Made by a program: the position numbers and the translations under genes | The notes under the pieces: generated by a model | The model's database searches: none | What the model saw: only the letters and a program-made list of their open reading frames with translations | Told to the model about the DNA's origin: nothing | Shown here: piece after piece, positions 53,261-61,437 of the stretch | Layout: every line of letters begins with the position of its first letter | Numbering within the stretch: position 1 is the stretch's first letter | Assembly (NCBI RefSeq): GCF_006716085.1 | Contig: NZ_VFON01000001.1 | Span: forward strand, 3,100,001-3,164,000 | Direction of reading: 5' to 3' | Origin: Leucobacter komagatae | GTDB lineage: Bacteria; Actinomycetota; Actinomycetes; Actinomycetales; Microbacteriaceae | Length of the DNA stretch: 64,000 nt

Positions 53261-53428
53261 GTGGCATGGATCGAAGAAAAGCAACTCCGCAGGCGTCGTC
53301 AGCGTGAGATTGCAGATTTGGCCCCGATCGAGCCTCCGCTCGCGTTCGATCCTCGTTGGGCCCTGTGCCCGGCCTGCGGGATGTCGCCGACGTCAAAGCG
53401 AAGCCGACCTGGAAGATGGAGGCGATGA
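53261..53428 (+). CDS. Possible small CxxC protein overlapping next gene
   Basis: A 55-codon frame from a GTG at 53261 to a TGA that overlaps the next ATG (ATGA). The product is basic at the start (KQLRRRRQREIADLAPIE) and contains CPACG with no second Cys pair. Ribosome site not visible. The ATGA overlap argues that it is translated; the weak start argues against. It may be a remnant of a larger gene. The stretch 53107-53260 before it shows nothing. Confidence 0.35.
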   Translation: MAWIEEKQLRRRRQREIADLAPIEPPLAFDPRWALCPACGMSPTSKRSRPGRWRR

Positions 53429-54303
53429 ATCGTTCACAAGTGACCCGGTGGGCGTTGTTCCAACGCCAAATCGTCCGGGCTGACTATCACCTCTCTGACC
53501 CGCTGTTCAGCCCGTTCAGCGCGAGCCCAGGTGATCCAACTGCGCGGTTCTACATGGAGAAAGACAAGCCGTGGCGGAGCAAACTCATCGCGCATCGTGT
53601 CCGAGGGTGCTTCGATGCCGCGTTGTTCACGATCGCTTTCGCGGCATTAGTTATCGCATTCGTCGGGATGGCATTTGAGGGAGTGATTCCCCCTGGGACA
53701 TTATTTACCGCAGTGATAGTGGCACCTTGCCTGCTTGTGAGCCTGTGGTCGTTGATGAAAGCGCATTCGTGGCTGCGGTGGATGGTGCGGAACTGGAACA
53801 CGCGCACGCTCGCTCCACGCAGTCGCGAGAGACGCCAGCGAGGTCGAACACGAGGGCAACGACCCACTACGGCCGCCGAGGGCAATCACCGGGCGGGGGC
53901 TGGGGCGCTGGGCGAGATACTTCGGGTCTGGTTCTTCTCCCAGTTCGTCCGGGTGCAGATCAAGGCAGATTACCGTGTCGGCGACAGTATTTTTTCGAGC
54001 ACCGCGATGCCGGGGTTGCCCGGTGGTGCCCGCCAGTATCCGGAGGAATATCTGAGCAGCGGGAGGGTGTGGCGGAGTGTGATGATGCTCTTGCGAGCCG
54101 GGTACCTCACCCTCGCCGTAGTGATCTTGTGGGTGACCGCGCCGTGGAACTGGGAGAGTGGGCCCAGCGGAGACCCTGTGGGTTGGTTCTTCTACGGCAT
54201 CGTCGTGATGGTCTCGCTCCGTGTCGCAATTCCATCCCAGTCATTCCTCCGGTGGATGATTCTCAACTGGAACGCCGAGAAGCAACTTCCTGCAGCTCGT
54301 TGA
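53425..54303 (+). CDS. Membrane protein with internal duplication
   Basis: A 292-residue protein; GGAGG five bases before the ATG at 53425 is decisive. It consists of two related halves (about 1-130 and 165-290). Each begins with a segment like RxxxFxQxxxxxDYxxxDxxFS, continues with two transmembrane helices and ends with SFLRWMxxNWN or SWLRWMVRNWN. A basic linker (RSRERRQRGRTRGQR) joins them. Four membrane helices in total. I do not recognise the family. Duplication of a two-helix unit within one chain is unusual and suggests a pseudodimer. Confidence 0.65.
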   Translation: MNRSQVTRWALFQRQIVRADYHLSDPLFSPFSASPGDPTARFYMEKDKPWRSKLIAHRVRGCFDAALFTIAFAALVIAFVGMAFEGVIPPGTLFTAVIVAPCLLVSLWSLMKAHSWLRWMVRNWNTRTLAPRSRERRQRGRTRGQRPTTAAEGNHRAGAGALGEILRVWFFSQFVRVQIKADYRVGDSIFSSTAMPGLPGGARQYPEEYLSSGRVWRSVMMLLRAGYLTLAVVILWVTAPWNWESGPSGDPVGWFFYGIVVMVSLRVAIPSQSFLRWMILNWNAEKQLPAAR

Positions 54304-54583
54304 TGTGTGGCTTGCCGCAGCTTAGAGATGTGGTGGGCCGCGACATTCGACGGGGAGGCTTCACGGTAGCGCCCGACAATGTTCACCGGAACCGCGGGAA
54401 CGCCGCCGCATAGCCGCGTTCACCGTGCTTTCGAGTTCTGTCTTGGTCAGAACGGAATATCCGAAGCTCGAAAACCCTCCCGGCCCTGGTGCGGCCGCTG
54501 AGAGGGGTGCGAGCATTCCGTGGACATGGACTGAACCGGCGACGTCGAGCCTTCGATACTGCCTGACAGGGAAGAGGTACCCG

Positions 54584-54880
54584 ATGAAGAAGAGGAACGG
54601 CGGCAACGCTGTGTTGCGTGCGGCGTGCATCGCTGGGCTGTCAATCGTGCTGCTGAGCACGCTGACGGGCTGCAGCGCAAACAAGGGCGGCGACACCACC
54701 TGCGGGGAGTTCTCGAAGCTCTCTCAGCAGGGCAAGAGCGACGCCATCGCGTCGTTCTTGAAATCGAAGAACGGCGATGAGCCAGCGAACGGCGTGATCC
54801 TGCTGAACGTGGCCTCTGCCTCGCTCTACTGCTCCACCGTCGGGTCTGACTCAGACCCGATCAAGAACATCGATGGCTGA
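54584..54880 (+). CDS. Small secreted lipoprotein
   Basis: A 98-residue lipoprotein; GGGAAGAGG lies about seven bases before the ATG at 54584. The signal peptide has KKRN, a hydrophobic core and the lipobox LTGC, so the mature protein is anchored to the outer face of the membrane by its diacylated cysteine. Two further cysteines (TTCGEF and SLYCST) may form a disulfide. No function is recognised. Near its 3' end lies a perfect hairpin (CGGGTCTGA, one base, TCAGACCCG at 54841-54859). The 280 bp upstream (54304-54583) hold no supported gene. Confidence 0.75.
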   Translation: MKKRNGGNAVLRAACIAGLSIVLLSTLTGCSANKGGDTTCGEFSKLSQQGKSDAIASFLKSKNGDEPANGVILLNVASASLYCSTVGSDSDPIKNIDG

Positions 54881-54916
54881 GCCGTGCGAGGGCTTGGCGA
54901 TGAAGAGAGGCGAGTC

Positions 54917-55258
54917 ATGACTGATGCAACACCCCCGGGCGAGAACCCGGACGCGGGCGCGAGCGAGCACACCCCTCGAGAGAACGCCGTCGGGTCGAGC
55001 GCGGCGTCGGGCGGCCGGCAGGCTTCGGCGTGGAACGCCGCCGACAAGGTCGCCTCTGGCATCGATAAGGCAGCCGATGTTGCGGGGGATATCGGGACAG
55101 GGATCGGGTTGGTGCTCACGAAGCTGTGGGGTCTGCTGCTGCTCGTGGGCGGAATCGCCCTGCTCGTTATCGCCCCGTCGAGTTGGTGGGCTGCGATCCT
55201 TGTCGCCGCGTATGGCCTCTACCTGCTGCTGCCCGGTGAGAAGTGGGTGATCTGGTAG
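54917..55258 (+). CDS. Small membrane protein with two helices
   Basis: A 113-residue protein; GAGAGG precedes the ATG at 54917. The first 35 residues are polar and disordered, then an amphipathic helix (ADKVASGIDKAADVAGDIG) leads to two closely spaced transmembrane helices (about 70-88 and 91-108) and a short tail. Function unknown. Its stop overlaps the next small gene by one base and the following methyltransferase overlaps that one, so these form an operon with the lipoprotein gene upstream. Confidence 0.7.
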   Translation: MTDATPPGENPDAGASEHTPRENAVGSSAASGGRQASAWNAADKVASGIDKAADVAGDIGTGIGLVLTKLWGLLLLVGGIALLVIAPSSWWAAILVAAYGLYLLLPGEKWVIW

Positions 55259-55392
55259 TGGAATGGGTGGGGCCCGTCGTCGTGGTGCTGATCTTCTTCG
55301 GGGTGCCGGTGGCGTGGTCGATGCTGCGTGAATACATCGCGAAGCGGGCCAGAGAAGCGAATCAGCGGGATGACGACCAGCGGGGCCAGTGA
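55258..55392 (+). CDS. 44-residue single-pass membrane protein
   Basis: GTG start sharing a base with the previous stop codon, ending inside the next gene. The product starts VEWVGPVVVVLIFFGVP, a transmembrane helix, and ends in a charged tail (EYIAKRARE then NQRDDDQ). Its exact fit between two neighbours with overlaps at both ends supports it. Such small membrane proteins often sit in operons of envelope genes; no function is known. Confidence 0.6.
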   Translation: MEWVGPVVVVLIFFGVPVAWSMLREYIAKRAREANQRDDDQRGQ

Positions 55393-56044
55393 CTCTTGGT
55401 TTTGGGAACTCGTAGCCCCGGTGTACGAGTTGATGTGGTCGGGGCCGGTGACGGAGCAGTTGCGGTGGGAGGTCGCGAGGGCGCTTGCTGGCGCCGACTC
55501 TGTTGCTGACATCGGCTGCGGGACGGGCTTCATGGTCGACGGGCTCGTCGCTTCGGGCGTGAGCGTCGTGGGCGTCGACGCGTCGAAGAACATGCTTCGC
55601 CGGGCGCTCGCGCTCGGCCGAGTCTCGAGCGCGGTCCACTGTACCGCGACGCAGGTGCCCCTGGACAGCGCGTCCGTCGATGCGGTCGTGATGACGAACC
55701 TCCTGCACGCGCATCCTGAACCGCAGGACGTTCTACAGGAGGCGATCCGGCTCCTGCGCCCAGGGGGCACGCTGGTGCTCAGCTGGCCCGCCGACGGAAT
55801 CTCACCAGCCCGCATGTACGGGATCGACCGGGCGCACGGGCGCGGCATCGTGGCCTCGCTGGCGGCGCACTGCGCAAGAACGGCGGTCGGAATCATCGCC
55901 ACGTTCACGGCCGTTGGGCGGGGACGCAGGACGGGGCGAGGGGCTGGCCTGCAACGACTCGCGCAGTCGAGCGGTCTCACGGCAGGCGCCGGCCCCCGGG
56001 TCATCGCCGGCTGCCAGGAGTTCCTGGTGCTTCAGCACGCGTAG
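55370..56044 (+). CDS. Class I SAM-dependent methyltransferase
   Basis: A 224-residue methyltransferase of the UbiE/Methyltransf_11 type. Motif I is VADIGCGTGFMVDG (about 47-60), the acidic end of strand 2 VVGVDASKNML, motif II region VDAVVMTNLLHAHPEP, and motif III LLRPGGTLVLSWP. The start at 55370 overlaps the preceding small gene by 23 bp. The acceptor substrate (lipid, quinone or small molecule) cannot be told from sequence. It is the last gene of a run of small membrane-protein genes. Confidence 0.88.
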   Translation: MTTSGASDSWFWELVAPVYELMWSGPVTEQLRWEVARALAGADSVADIGCGTGFMVDGLVASGVSVVGVDASKNMLRRALALGRVSSAVHCTATQVPLDSASVDAVVMTNLLHAHPEPQDVLQEAIRLLRPGGTLVLSWPADGISPARMYGIDRAHGRGIVASLAAHCARTAVGIIATFTAVGRGRRTGRGAGLQRLAQSSGLTAGAGPRVIAGCQEFLVLQHA

Positions 56045-56195
56045 CCCGTTTGCGGCAGTCGCCGCGGTAGCCGATCCCCGCAGAGTGGGCGGTTCCGCTG
56101 CCGGGCTGGCCAAACTCGCTCTGCGAGTAGCGCGCCGCGTTCCCTCGGTATGCTGTGACTCTTGCTCACACGAACTGAGGCCAGGGGGAGGCGTC

Positions 56196-56561
56196 ATGTA
56201 CATCGCATGCATCGTACTGATCGTCGCCGCGGGGTTCGTGGTGCTCGCGGGTGCGCGCGTGCTGCGTAGCGTGCCCAAGCACTGGCCGACCGTGCGCGGG
56301 GAGTGGGCCGGCCCCGCGCTTCAGTTCTCGCCGCACCAGTACCGTTACCGCACGCCCGACGGCTTCGACCGCTCGGGGGAGACCGCCGTGAAAGTGATGT
56401 GGCGGCCGCCCTATGGCGGCGCCTGCGTCGTCGCATACGACCCCGAGAGCCCCTGGGTGTCGAAGCCGGCTCAACTGCGAAGGAACGGTGCTGTGCTCAT
56501 CGGCGTGGGCGTGTTCGCTGCGGCCGCAGGCGCGGCCTTGCTCGGCATCGCCCTGTCTTAG
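56196..56561 (+). CDS. DUF3592-like membrane protein
   Basis: A 121-residue protein; GGGGGAGG four bases before the ATG. Two transmembrane helices at the ends (about 1-20 and 97-118) enclose an extracytoplasmic beta domain typical of DUF3592: WPTVRGEW, QYRYRTPDGF and the VAYDPESPW motif. Function unknown. It converges on the XRE gene with 4-bp overlap of stop regions. Confidence 0.75.
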   Translation: MYIACIVLIVAAGFVVLAGARVLRSVPKHWPTVRGEWAGPALQFSPHQYRYRTPDGFDRSGETAVKVMWRPPYGGACVVAYDPESPWVSKPAQLRRNGAVLIGVGVFAAAAGAALLGIALS

Positions 56562-56857
56562 CGCTGCAGGGCTGCCCCAGCCCCAGCCGCAGCCCCTGCC
56601 CCGGCGCGCCGCGTACTGCGGCCCACGTCGCCCCAGACCGCATCAAGCGACAGCCCGAGCTCGCAGGCCACGAGCGCCACGGTCGAGAACGCGGGCGTCG
56701 CGACCCTGCCGGTCTCGATCTTCCGTAGCGTCTCGGGGGAGATGCCAGCCGCGACCGCGACATCAAGCATCGAGCGGTTGCCCCGGGCCTCCCGCAGCAG
56801 GGCGCCGAGCCGTTCGCCCCGAGCTCTCTCTTCGGGGTTGAGGGGAAGTCTGACCAT
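56558..56857 (-). CDS. XRE-family regulator divergent from map
   Basis: A 99-residue protein with an XRE HTH at 13-70: RLGALLREARGNRSMLDVA then ISPETLRKIETGR and AFSTVALVACELGLS. The C-terminus is a low-complexity RRAGAGAAAGAGAALQ tail. It is divergent from the methionine aminopeptidase gene, with 67 bp between the starts that contain two identical 12-bp repeats, the likely operator. Presumably it controls itself and that gene. Confidence 0.85.
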   Translation of the reverse strand: MVRLPLNPEERARGERLGALLREARGNRSMLDVAVAAGISPETLRKIETGRVATPAFSTVALVACELGLSLDAVWGDVGRSTRRAGAGAAAGAGAALQR

Positions 56858-56873
56858 GCCCTAAGCGTACCCT

Positions 56874-56899
56874 GCCGGTATAGTTTGGCCGGTATAGTT
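56874..56899. promoter_or_regulatory. Twin direct repeats: XRE operator/promoter
   Basis: GCCGGTATAGTT occurs twice in the same orientation (56874-56885 and 56888-56899), 14 bp apart start to start, in the short region between the divergent XRE and methionine aminopeptidase genes. TATAGT within each repeat resembles a -10 element. The repeat spacing places two proteins side by side on the helix. Binding by the XRE protein would block transcription. Confidence 0.6.
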
Positions 56900-56923
56900 A
56901 TTGGAAAGAATGGGAGGGGCGCA

Positions 56924-57697
56924 ATGATCGAGATTCTGAACGAGGCTCAGCTGACCCGGGCTCGCGAGGCGGGGCAGCTCGTCGGCACGATTCTGCACAC
57001 GATCAAGGGCAGGTGCCGGCCCGGCGTGAACCTGCTCACGATCGACGGGTGGGCGCGGGAGATGATCGTGGCTGCCGGCGCGACCTCCTGCTACGTCGAC
57101 TACGCGCCCTCATTCGGTAGCGGCCCGTTCGGCCACTACATCTGCACGGCCGTGAACGATGCCGTGCTGCACGGCATGCCCCACGACTACAGCCTCGCCG
57201 ACGGCGACCTGCTGACGCTCGATCTCGCGGTCACGCTGGGCGGCATCTCGGCGGACGCCGCGATTAGCTTCGTAGTCGGTGACGATCAGGATCCCGCCGA
57301 CGTCGAAATGATCGCGGCCACAGAGCGGGCGCTCGCCGCCGGGATCGAGGCGGCCGGGCCGGGGGCCCGGATCGGCGACATCTCGCACGCGATCGAGCGG
57401 GTGCTCACGGCCGCGGGCTTCCCGATCAACCTGGAATTCGGCGGTCACGGGATCGGGTCGACGATGCATCAGGATCCGCACGTCTCGAACGCCGGCAGGC
57501 CCGGCCGCGGCTACAAGCTACGACCGGGGTTGCTGCTCGCGCTCGAACCCTGGGTGATGCGTGACACCGCCGAGCTCGTCGTGGCCGCCGACGGCTGGAC
57601 GCTGAAGAGCGCGACCGGATCGCGTGCCGCGCACAGCGAGCACACGATCGCGATCACGGAGGCGGGTGCAGAGATCCTGACCCTGCCGCGCCCTTAG
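56924..57697 (+). CDS. map: Type I methionine aminopeptidase
   Basis: A 257-residue enzyme that removes N-terminal methionine from new proteins. GGGAGGGG six bases before the ATG at 56924 fixes the start. Metal ligands and substrate residues of the family are present: His in NDAVLHGMP, Asp in LLTLDLAV, Asp in ISADAAISF, His in GHGIGSTMHQDP, Glu in LALEPW and Glu in HSEHTIAIT. The product lacks the long N-terminal extension. Because it is paired with an XRE regulator rather than placed in the ribosomal operon, it is probably a second, regulated Map. Its stop overlaps the convergent gene by 4 bp. Confidence 0.92.
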   Translation: MIEILNEAQLTRAREAGQLVGTILHTIKGRCRPGVNLLTIDGWAREMIVAAGATSCYVDYAPSFGSGPFGHYICTAVNDAVLHGMPHDYSLADGDLLTLDLAVTLGGISADAAISFVVGDDQDPADVEMIAATERALAAGIEAAGPGARIGDISHAIERVLTAAGFPINLEFGGHGIGSTMHQDPHVSNAGRPGRGYKLRPGLLLALEPWVMRDTAELVVAADGWTLKSATGSRAAHSEHTIAITEAGAEILTLPRP

Positions 57698-58065
57698 AGC
57701 CCGCTCTGCAGCCGCTCCGCGAAGGCGCGCAGCGGCTTGTAGGCCGGCGCACTCCACGGCGAGACTGGGATGAACGCGACTGTGTCGCGGGTGCGCAGGT
57801 AGTCGTCGACGGTGAAACGGACGTCGTGCCCCGATCCGCCCGCGGCCTCCGAGAGCTTCACCGTGAACTGGGCGTGTTCGACGCGCACGAAGTTCTTCAC
57901 CGAACCCCGGTACGCGCCGGGGCCCGCCTGAGTGATCGCGATCTTCCCTCCGACCGCGGCCCCGATCTCGGCCGCGTCTGAGAGCAGCTGCGCGATCTGC
58001 TCGGCCGTCTTCGTGGTCTGCGCCGTGAAATTGAGCGCGTTCACCTTGTCATCAATGGTTGCCAT
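57694..58065 (-). CDS. Unknown small cytoplasmic protein
   Basis: A 123-residue protein starting MATIDDKVNAL; GAGGAACGA before the ATG at 58065 is a good site. A coiled N-terminal helix (about 5-35), then a beta-rich part (KIAITQAGPGAYRGSVKNF, HAQFTVKLSE, HDVRFTVDDYLRTRDTVAFIP) of a small barrel type. Not recognised. It overlaps the preceding membrane gene by 14 bp, so the two are coupled. Confidence 0.6.
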   Translation of the reverse strand: MATIDDKVNALNFTAQTTKTAEQIAQLLSDAAEIGAAVGGKIAITQAGPGAYRGSVKNFVRVEHAQFTVKLSEAAGGSGHDVRFTVDDYLRTRDTVAFIPVSPWSAPAYKPLRAFAERLQSGL

Positions 58066-58306
58066 TTCGTTCCTCACTCTGGGCATCGCGTTCGGCGATG
58101 CGGCGTTCGATCTTGTCGTGTTTCGCGGCCTCGAGCATGCGCTGCCCGAGCCAGGCGATGAGCGCCCCACCTCCGAGCAGCCCGAGGAGTACCGGAAGCT
58201 CGCCCGAGGTGTAGCCGATGACGACGCCCCAGTACAGACCGACGGCAATGAGCGCCAGCCCGATGCCCGCGACGAGGTATCCGGGTACTGCAGACTTGGG
58301 CTTCAT
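58052..58306 (-). CDS. Small two-helix membrane protein
   Basis: An 84-residue protein from the ATG at 58306, which has AAGGAG nine bases upstream; an in-frame start at 58426 would add 40 residues without a ribosome site. Two transmembrane helices (about 8-28 and 34-53) are followed by a basic/acidic helical tail. Function unknown. The region 58307-58635 contains the divergent promoters and a CGTTCGAACG palindrome near 58452. Confidence 0.6.
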   Translation of the reverse strand: MKPKSAVPGYLVAGIGLALIAVGLYWGVVIGYTSGELPVLLGLLGGGALIAWLGQRMLEAAKHDKIERRIAERDAQSEERNGNH

Positions 58307-58635
58307 GGCGGTGCGCTCCTTCGCTCTCGGCGGTTCACGTGCGGTGCGACGGGCGGCCACTTCGGCCCACGCAATCGCCTCGTCCACGAACTGTGACAGC
58401 CCTCCCGTGGGCGCCGCAATCGTCACGGCGGAGTTCGGGGTTCGGATATTTCGTTCGAACGCCGTCGTTGCCCGAACGGACGCATTGCTGAAGCGGCAAG
58501 GTTCGTGGACTATCGTGCTCCTGGGTGCCAGTATTCGCGAGGGCGCTGGTGGAAACCGGGGCTGCTGCAGGGCTCACGGCCCGCGGCTCGTAGCCCGCGA
58601 CCCAGCTCACGAAGCGATGAAACGAGAATGACGTG

Positions 58636-59361
58636 ATGGACGACATGAACCCAGAGATCTACAAGCAGTGGATCGCACCATTCGAGGGCGGCGAAACCGT
58701 GCGCGAGGCGGAGGCGTACAGACTCGCCGTTGCCGACGAGCTCGACGATGACGAGCGCGTGCAGATTCTCACCCGCCCCGACCGCACGTATGTGCTCGCG
58801 GCGCCCGCGGTGCGCGACCTGCCGGGCGTGAGCGACGCACGTGACGAGGTTGAGCTGCGGGCCGCGCTCACCGCGGGCGGCATCACGCTCAACGGGCCCG
58901 ACCACCTGTTCTTTCTCGACGACGCTACCAAGCAGCGGCTGCGCGACACGGAGAACCCGAGCAGCGTGCGAGCGCTCACCGATGCCGACCGGGCGGCGTT
59001 CGATGCCTTCGAAGCGGGGGTGTCGGAGGAGGATCTCGACGGCGCCTCCGTCGAACTCGACCACTGGATGGTCTTCGGCGCCTTCGAGGGCGATGCGCTC
59101 GTGGCCGTTGGCAGCTCCTACCCGTTCGCCGACGACGTTGCGCTCGCCGACATGGGGGTCGTGACGCACCCCGAGCATCGCGGCAAGGGCCACGCCCGCA
59201 GCGTGATCTATGCGCTGTCGCGCGGCGCGCTCGCCGTCGACCACGAGCCCCAGTACCGCTGCCAGACCGACAACACCGCGTCGGTAAAGCTCGCTCAGGG
59301 CTCGGGCTTCGTCTCGATCGGCACCTGGGACCTGCCGCTCCCGGACGACGCTGATGAGTGA
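58636..59361 (+). CDS. GNAT-family N-acetyltransferase
   Basis: A 241-residue protein. The C-terminal GNAT domain shows motif A (MGVVTHPEHRGKGHARSVI, about 172-190, with the acetyl-CoA pyrophosphate loop) and motif B (RCQTDNTASVKLAQGSGF). The N-terminal 100 residues are a separate, less conserved unit, as in FR47-like members. GTG/ATG candidates cluster at 58633-58645 and no strong ribosome site separates them. It overlaps the serine hydrolase gene by 8 bp, so the two are cotranscribed. Confidence 0.85.
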   Translation: MDDMNPEIYKQWIAPFEGGETVREAEAYRLAVADELDDDERVQILTRPDRTYVLAAPAVRDLPGVSDARDEVELRAALTAGGITLNGPDHLFFLDDATKQRLRDTENPSSVRALTDADRAAFDAFEAGVSEEDLDGASVELDHWMVFGAFEGDALVAVGSSYPFADDVALADMGVVTHPEHRGKGHARSVIYALSRGALAVDHEPQYRCQTDNTASVKLAQGSGFVSIGTWDLPLPDDADE

Positions 59362-60970
59362 CCTCTTGGCCGGCATACCCGCACCAGCCCGCCCCGACCT
59401 CAGCGCCCGCCTGCGGGCGGCGCTGTTCGACGGGCAGGTCGGAGAGGGTGAACCGGGGGCCGTCATCGCCGTCTACCGCGACGGCGTACTCGTCGCGAGC
59501 GCCTGCGCGGGCGTTGCCGATATCCGGGGCCAAGACCAGAGCGCAGGCCAAGACCAGGACCAAAGCTCGGGCCCCGGCTCGGCGGACCACGATGCCCTGA
59601 CCGCCGACACGCTCATGAACATCGCCTCGATCAGTAAGCAGATGGCTGCTGCCGCGATCCTGATCGCCGCTCGCGACGGTGCGCTCGACCTCGACGCTGA
59701 CCTGCGTGGCCTGGTGCCCGAGCTCCGGGTGCCGGGGGTGACGCTGCGCAACTGCCTGAACCACACCGCCGGGCTGCCCGACTACCTGGCGGTCGCGTAC
59801 ACGGTCGGTATGCCCGAGATCGAGATCGCCGCGCTCAGCGTCTTTCTCGACTGGGTCACGACGCTCGACGGGCTCGAGTTCGCGCCGGGGCAGCGGCAGT
59901 CTTACTCGAATACCGGGTACGTGCTCGCTGCCCTGGCCCTGGAGCGCGCGGTGGGGCGGCCGTTCCCCGAGGTGCTCGCCGAATCGGTGCTCGTGCCGCT
60001 CGGGATGACAAAGTCATTCAGTACGACGGTGCTCGGCGAGTTCAGCGCTGGGATGGCGTTCAGCTTCTCGCAGGAGGGGCCCGGCGAGTTCGTGAAAGAG
60101 ACGATGGGCGTCGGCGAAGTCGAGCCCGTGCGTGGCGTGAACGGCGACGGCGAGGTCATCACATCGCTCAACGAGTTCGGTGTGTGGCAGGCGTTCTTGC
60201 TCGACGGGCGCGTGCTCGGCGAAGACATTCGTAGCCAACTGCTCGCGCGAACGACGCTCACCGACGGCACCAAAACGACGTACGGCTTCGGCATCGAACA
60301 CGAGACGAAGGCCGAGACCGCGGGCTACGTGCACAGCGGCGGGATGTGGGCGTTCTCGGCGTACTCCATCGTCGATGAGAAGTCGGGGCTCAGCGTCGCC
60401 TGCTTCGCGAACCGCGGCGGGTACAGAGCCTCGGAGGCCGCGTGGAAAGCGATGCACCTTGCGTCGGGGTTCGGGGACATCGCCGGCGACTGGTTCGCGA
60501 CCCAGTCGCTCATGGGGGCCCGTATCGAGGTCTTGTCAGCCGGCGACCTCGCCGCCAGAACGGGGCTGGGCGAGGAACCCGAGACCGCGACCTGGCGGGG
60601 AGGCCGCGTCTGGGAAGGCGACGACGACTTCGCGCGCATCGAGCCGCGCGGCCGCGATCTAGAGGTCACGTCGTGGTTCGGGATCGCGGAGCGCTACGAG
60701 CGCCTGGACCCCGCAGGCGGGCACCCCGCGCACCTCCCCGGCGAGTATGCAGAGCGGGCGTTCGGCAGGGCGTTCGTGTTCGAGGAACGCGGCAGCGAAC
60801 TCTGGCTCGTGCCGCCGGGGCGCGAGCCTGAACGGGTCAAGCCGTTTGGGCGACGCGATGCCGAGTGGATCGGCGAGACGACGCTCGGCTGGGTGATCGC
60901 AGACCTTGAAGCCGGCGGGCGCGTGCGCGTGGGGCTCGGCACGTTCTCGGCGGAGCTGGTGCGGCGGTAG
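59354..60970 (+). CDS. Beta-lactamase-family serine hydrolase
   Basis: A 538-residue penicillin-binding-like (class C/esterase EstB type) hydrolase. The SxxK motif is SISK (92-95), YSN is YSNTGY (about 179-184), and the KTG-equivalent is HSGG (about 327-330). Residues 58-80 carry a low-complexity Gln/Asp/Ser stretch (repeated GQDQ units). The C-terminal 150 residues form a separate beta domain as in DUF3471-type proteins. No signal peptide, so it is probably cytoplasmic. Possible peptidase or esterase; substrate unknown. It overlaps the GNAT gene. Confidence 0.88.
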   Translation: MSDLLAGIPAPARPDLSARLRAALFDGQVGEGEPGAVIAVYRDGVLVASACAGVADIRGQDQSAGQDQDQSSGPGSADHDALTADTLMNIASISKQMAAAAILIAARDGALDLDADLRGLVPELRVPGVTLRNCLNHTAGLPDYLAVAYTVGMPEIEIAALSVFLDWVTTLDGLEFAPGQRQSYSNTGYVLAALALERAVGRPFPEVLAESVLVPLGMTKSFSTTVLGEFSAGMAFSFSQEGPGEFVKETMGVGEVEPVRGVNGDGEVITSLNEFGVWQAFLLDGRVLGEDIRSQLLARTTLTDGTKTTYGFGIEHETKAETAGYVHSGGMWAFSAYSIVDEKSGLSVACFANRGGYRASEAAWKAMHLASGFGDIAGDWFATQSLMGARIEVLSAGDLAARTGLGEEPETATWRGGRVWEGDDDFARIEPRGRDLEVTSWFGIAERYERLDPAGGHPAHLPGEYAERAFGRAFVFEERGSELWLVPPGREPERVKPFGRRDAEWIGETTLGWVIADLEAGGRVRVGLGTFSAELVRR

Positions 60971-60996
60971 CGCGGCTGCTTGACGCGCTGTAGTGA

Positions 60997-61437
60997 TTAG
61001 GCGTCGGTAGCGGCGAAGACTGCGTCGATCTCGACGGCGACGCCTCGGGGCAGCGAAGCCATGCCGAGGGCTTTTCGGGTCGGCAGGTCGCTGCCGCCAA
61101 AGACCTCACGAAGCAGGCTGCTCGCGCCCTCGGCGACGGCGCCGTGCTGCGTGAAATCAGGGGTGGTGTTCACGCATACGTTCAGCTGAGCGAGGACGAG
61201 CCCGTCGAGTGTTCCGTAGTGCTCGCGCACCGAATGCAGGAGTCGCAGTGCGGCTTCGCGCGCGGCCTGCGCACCCTGCTCGACAGAGAGATCTGCGCCC
61301 ACCTTGCCGAGCGTCAAGCTCGTGTGCCCGGAGGTGAAGATCAGGCCGTTTGCATTCACGCACTGCGCCATGGTGGGGGAGCTCGGGCCGTCGGTCGCGC
61401 CGAGGCTGAGAGCGAGGGCGTCGCGGGTGCTATTCAT
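60997..61437 (-). CDS. RidA/YjgF-family enamine deaminase
   Basis: A 146-residue member of the RidA family, here of the type covering LTLGKVGADLSVEQGAQAAREAALRLL and the C-terminal block LPTRKALGMASLPRGVAVEIDAVF, where the Arg near the end contacts the substrate carboxylate. RidA proteins hydrolyse reactive 2-aminoacrylate and related imines. The ATG at 61437 (or 61440) lies after AAGGA. It overlaps the end of the XRE-cupin gene, so both are expressed together, and probably handles intermediates of the amino acid taken up by the divergent ABC transporter. Confidence 0.85.
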   Translation of the reverse strand: MNSTRDALALSLGATDGPSSPTMAQCVNANGLIFTSGHTSLTLGKVGADLSVEQGAQAAREAALRLLHSVREHYGTLDGLVLAQLNVCVNTTPDFTQHGAVAEGASSLLREVFGGSDLPTRKALGMASLPRGVAVEIDAVFAATDA

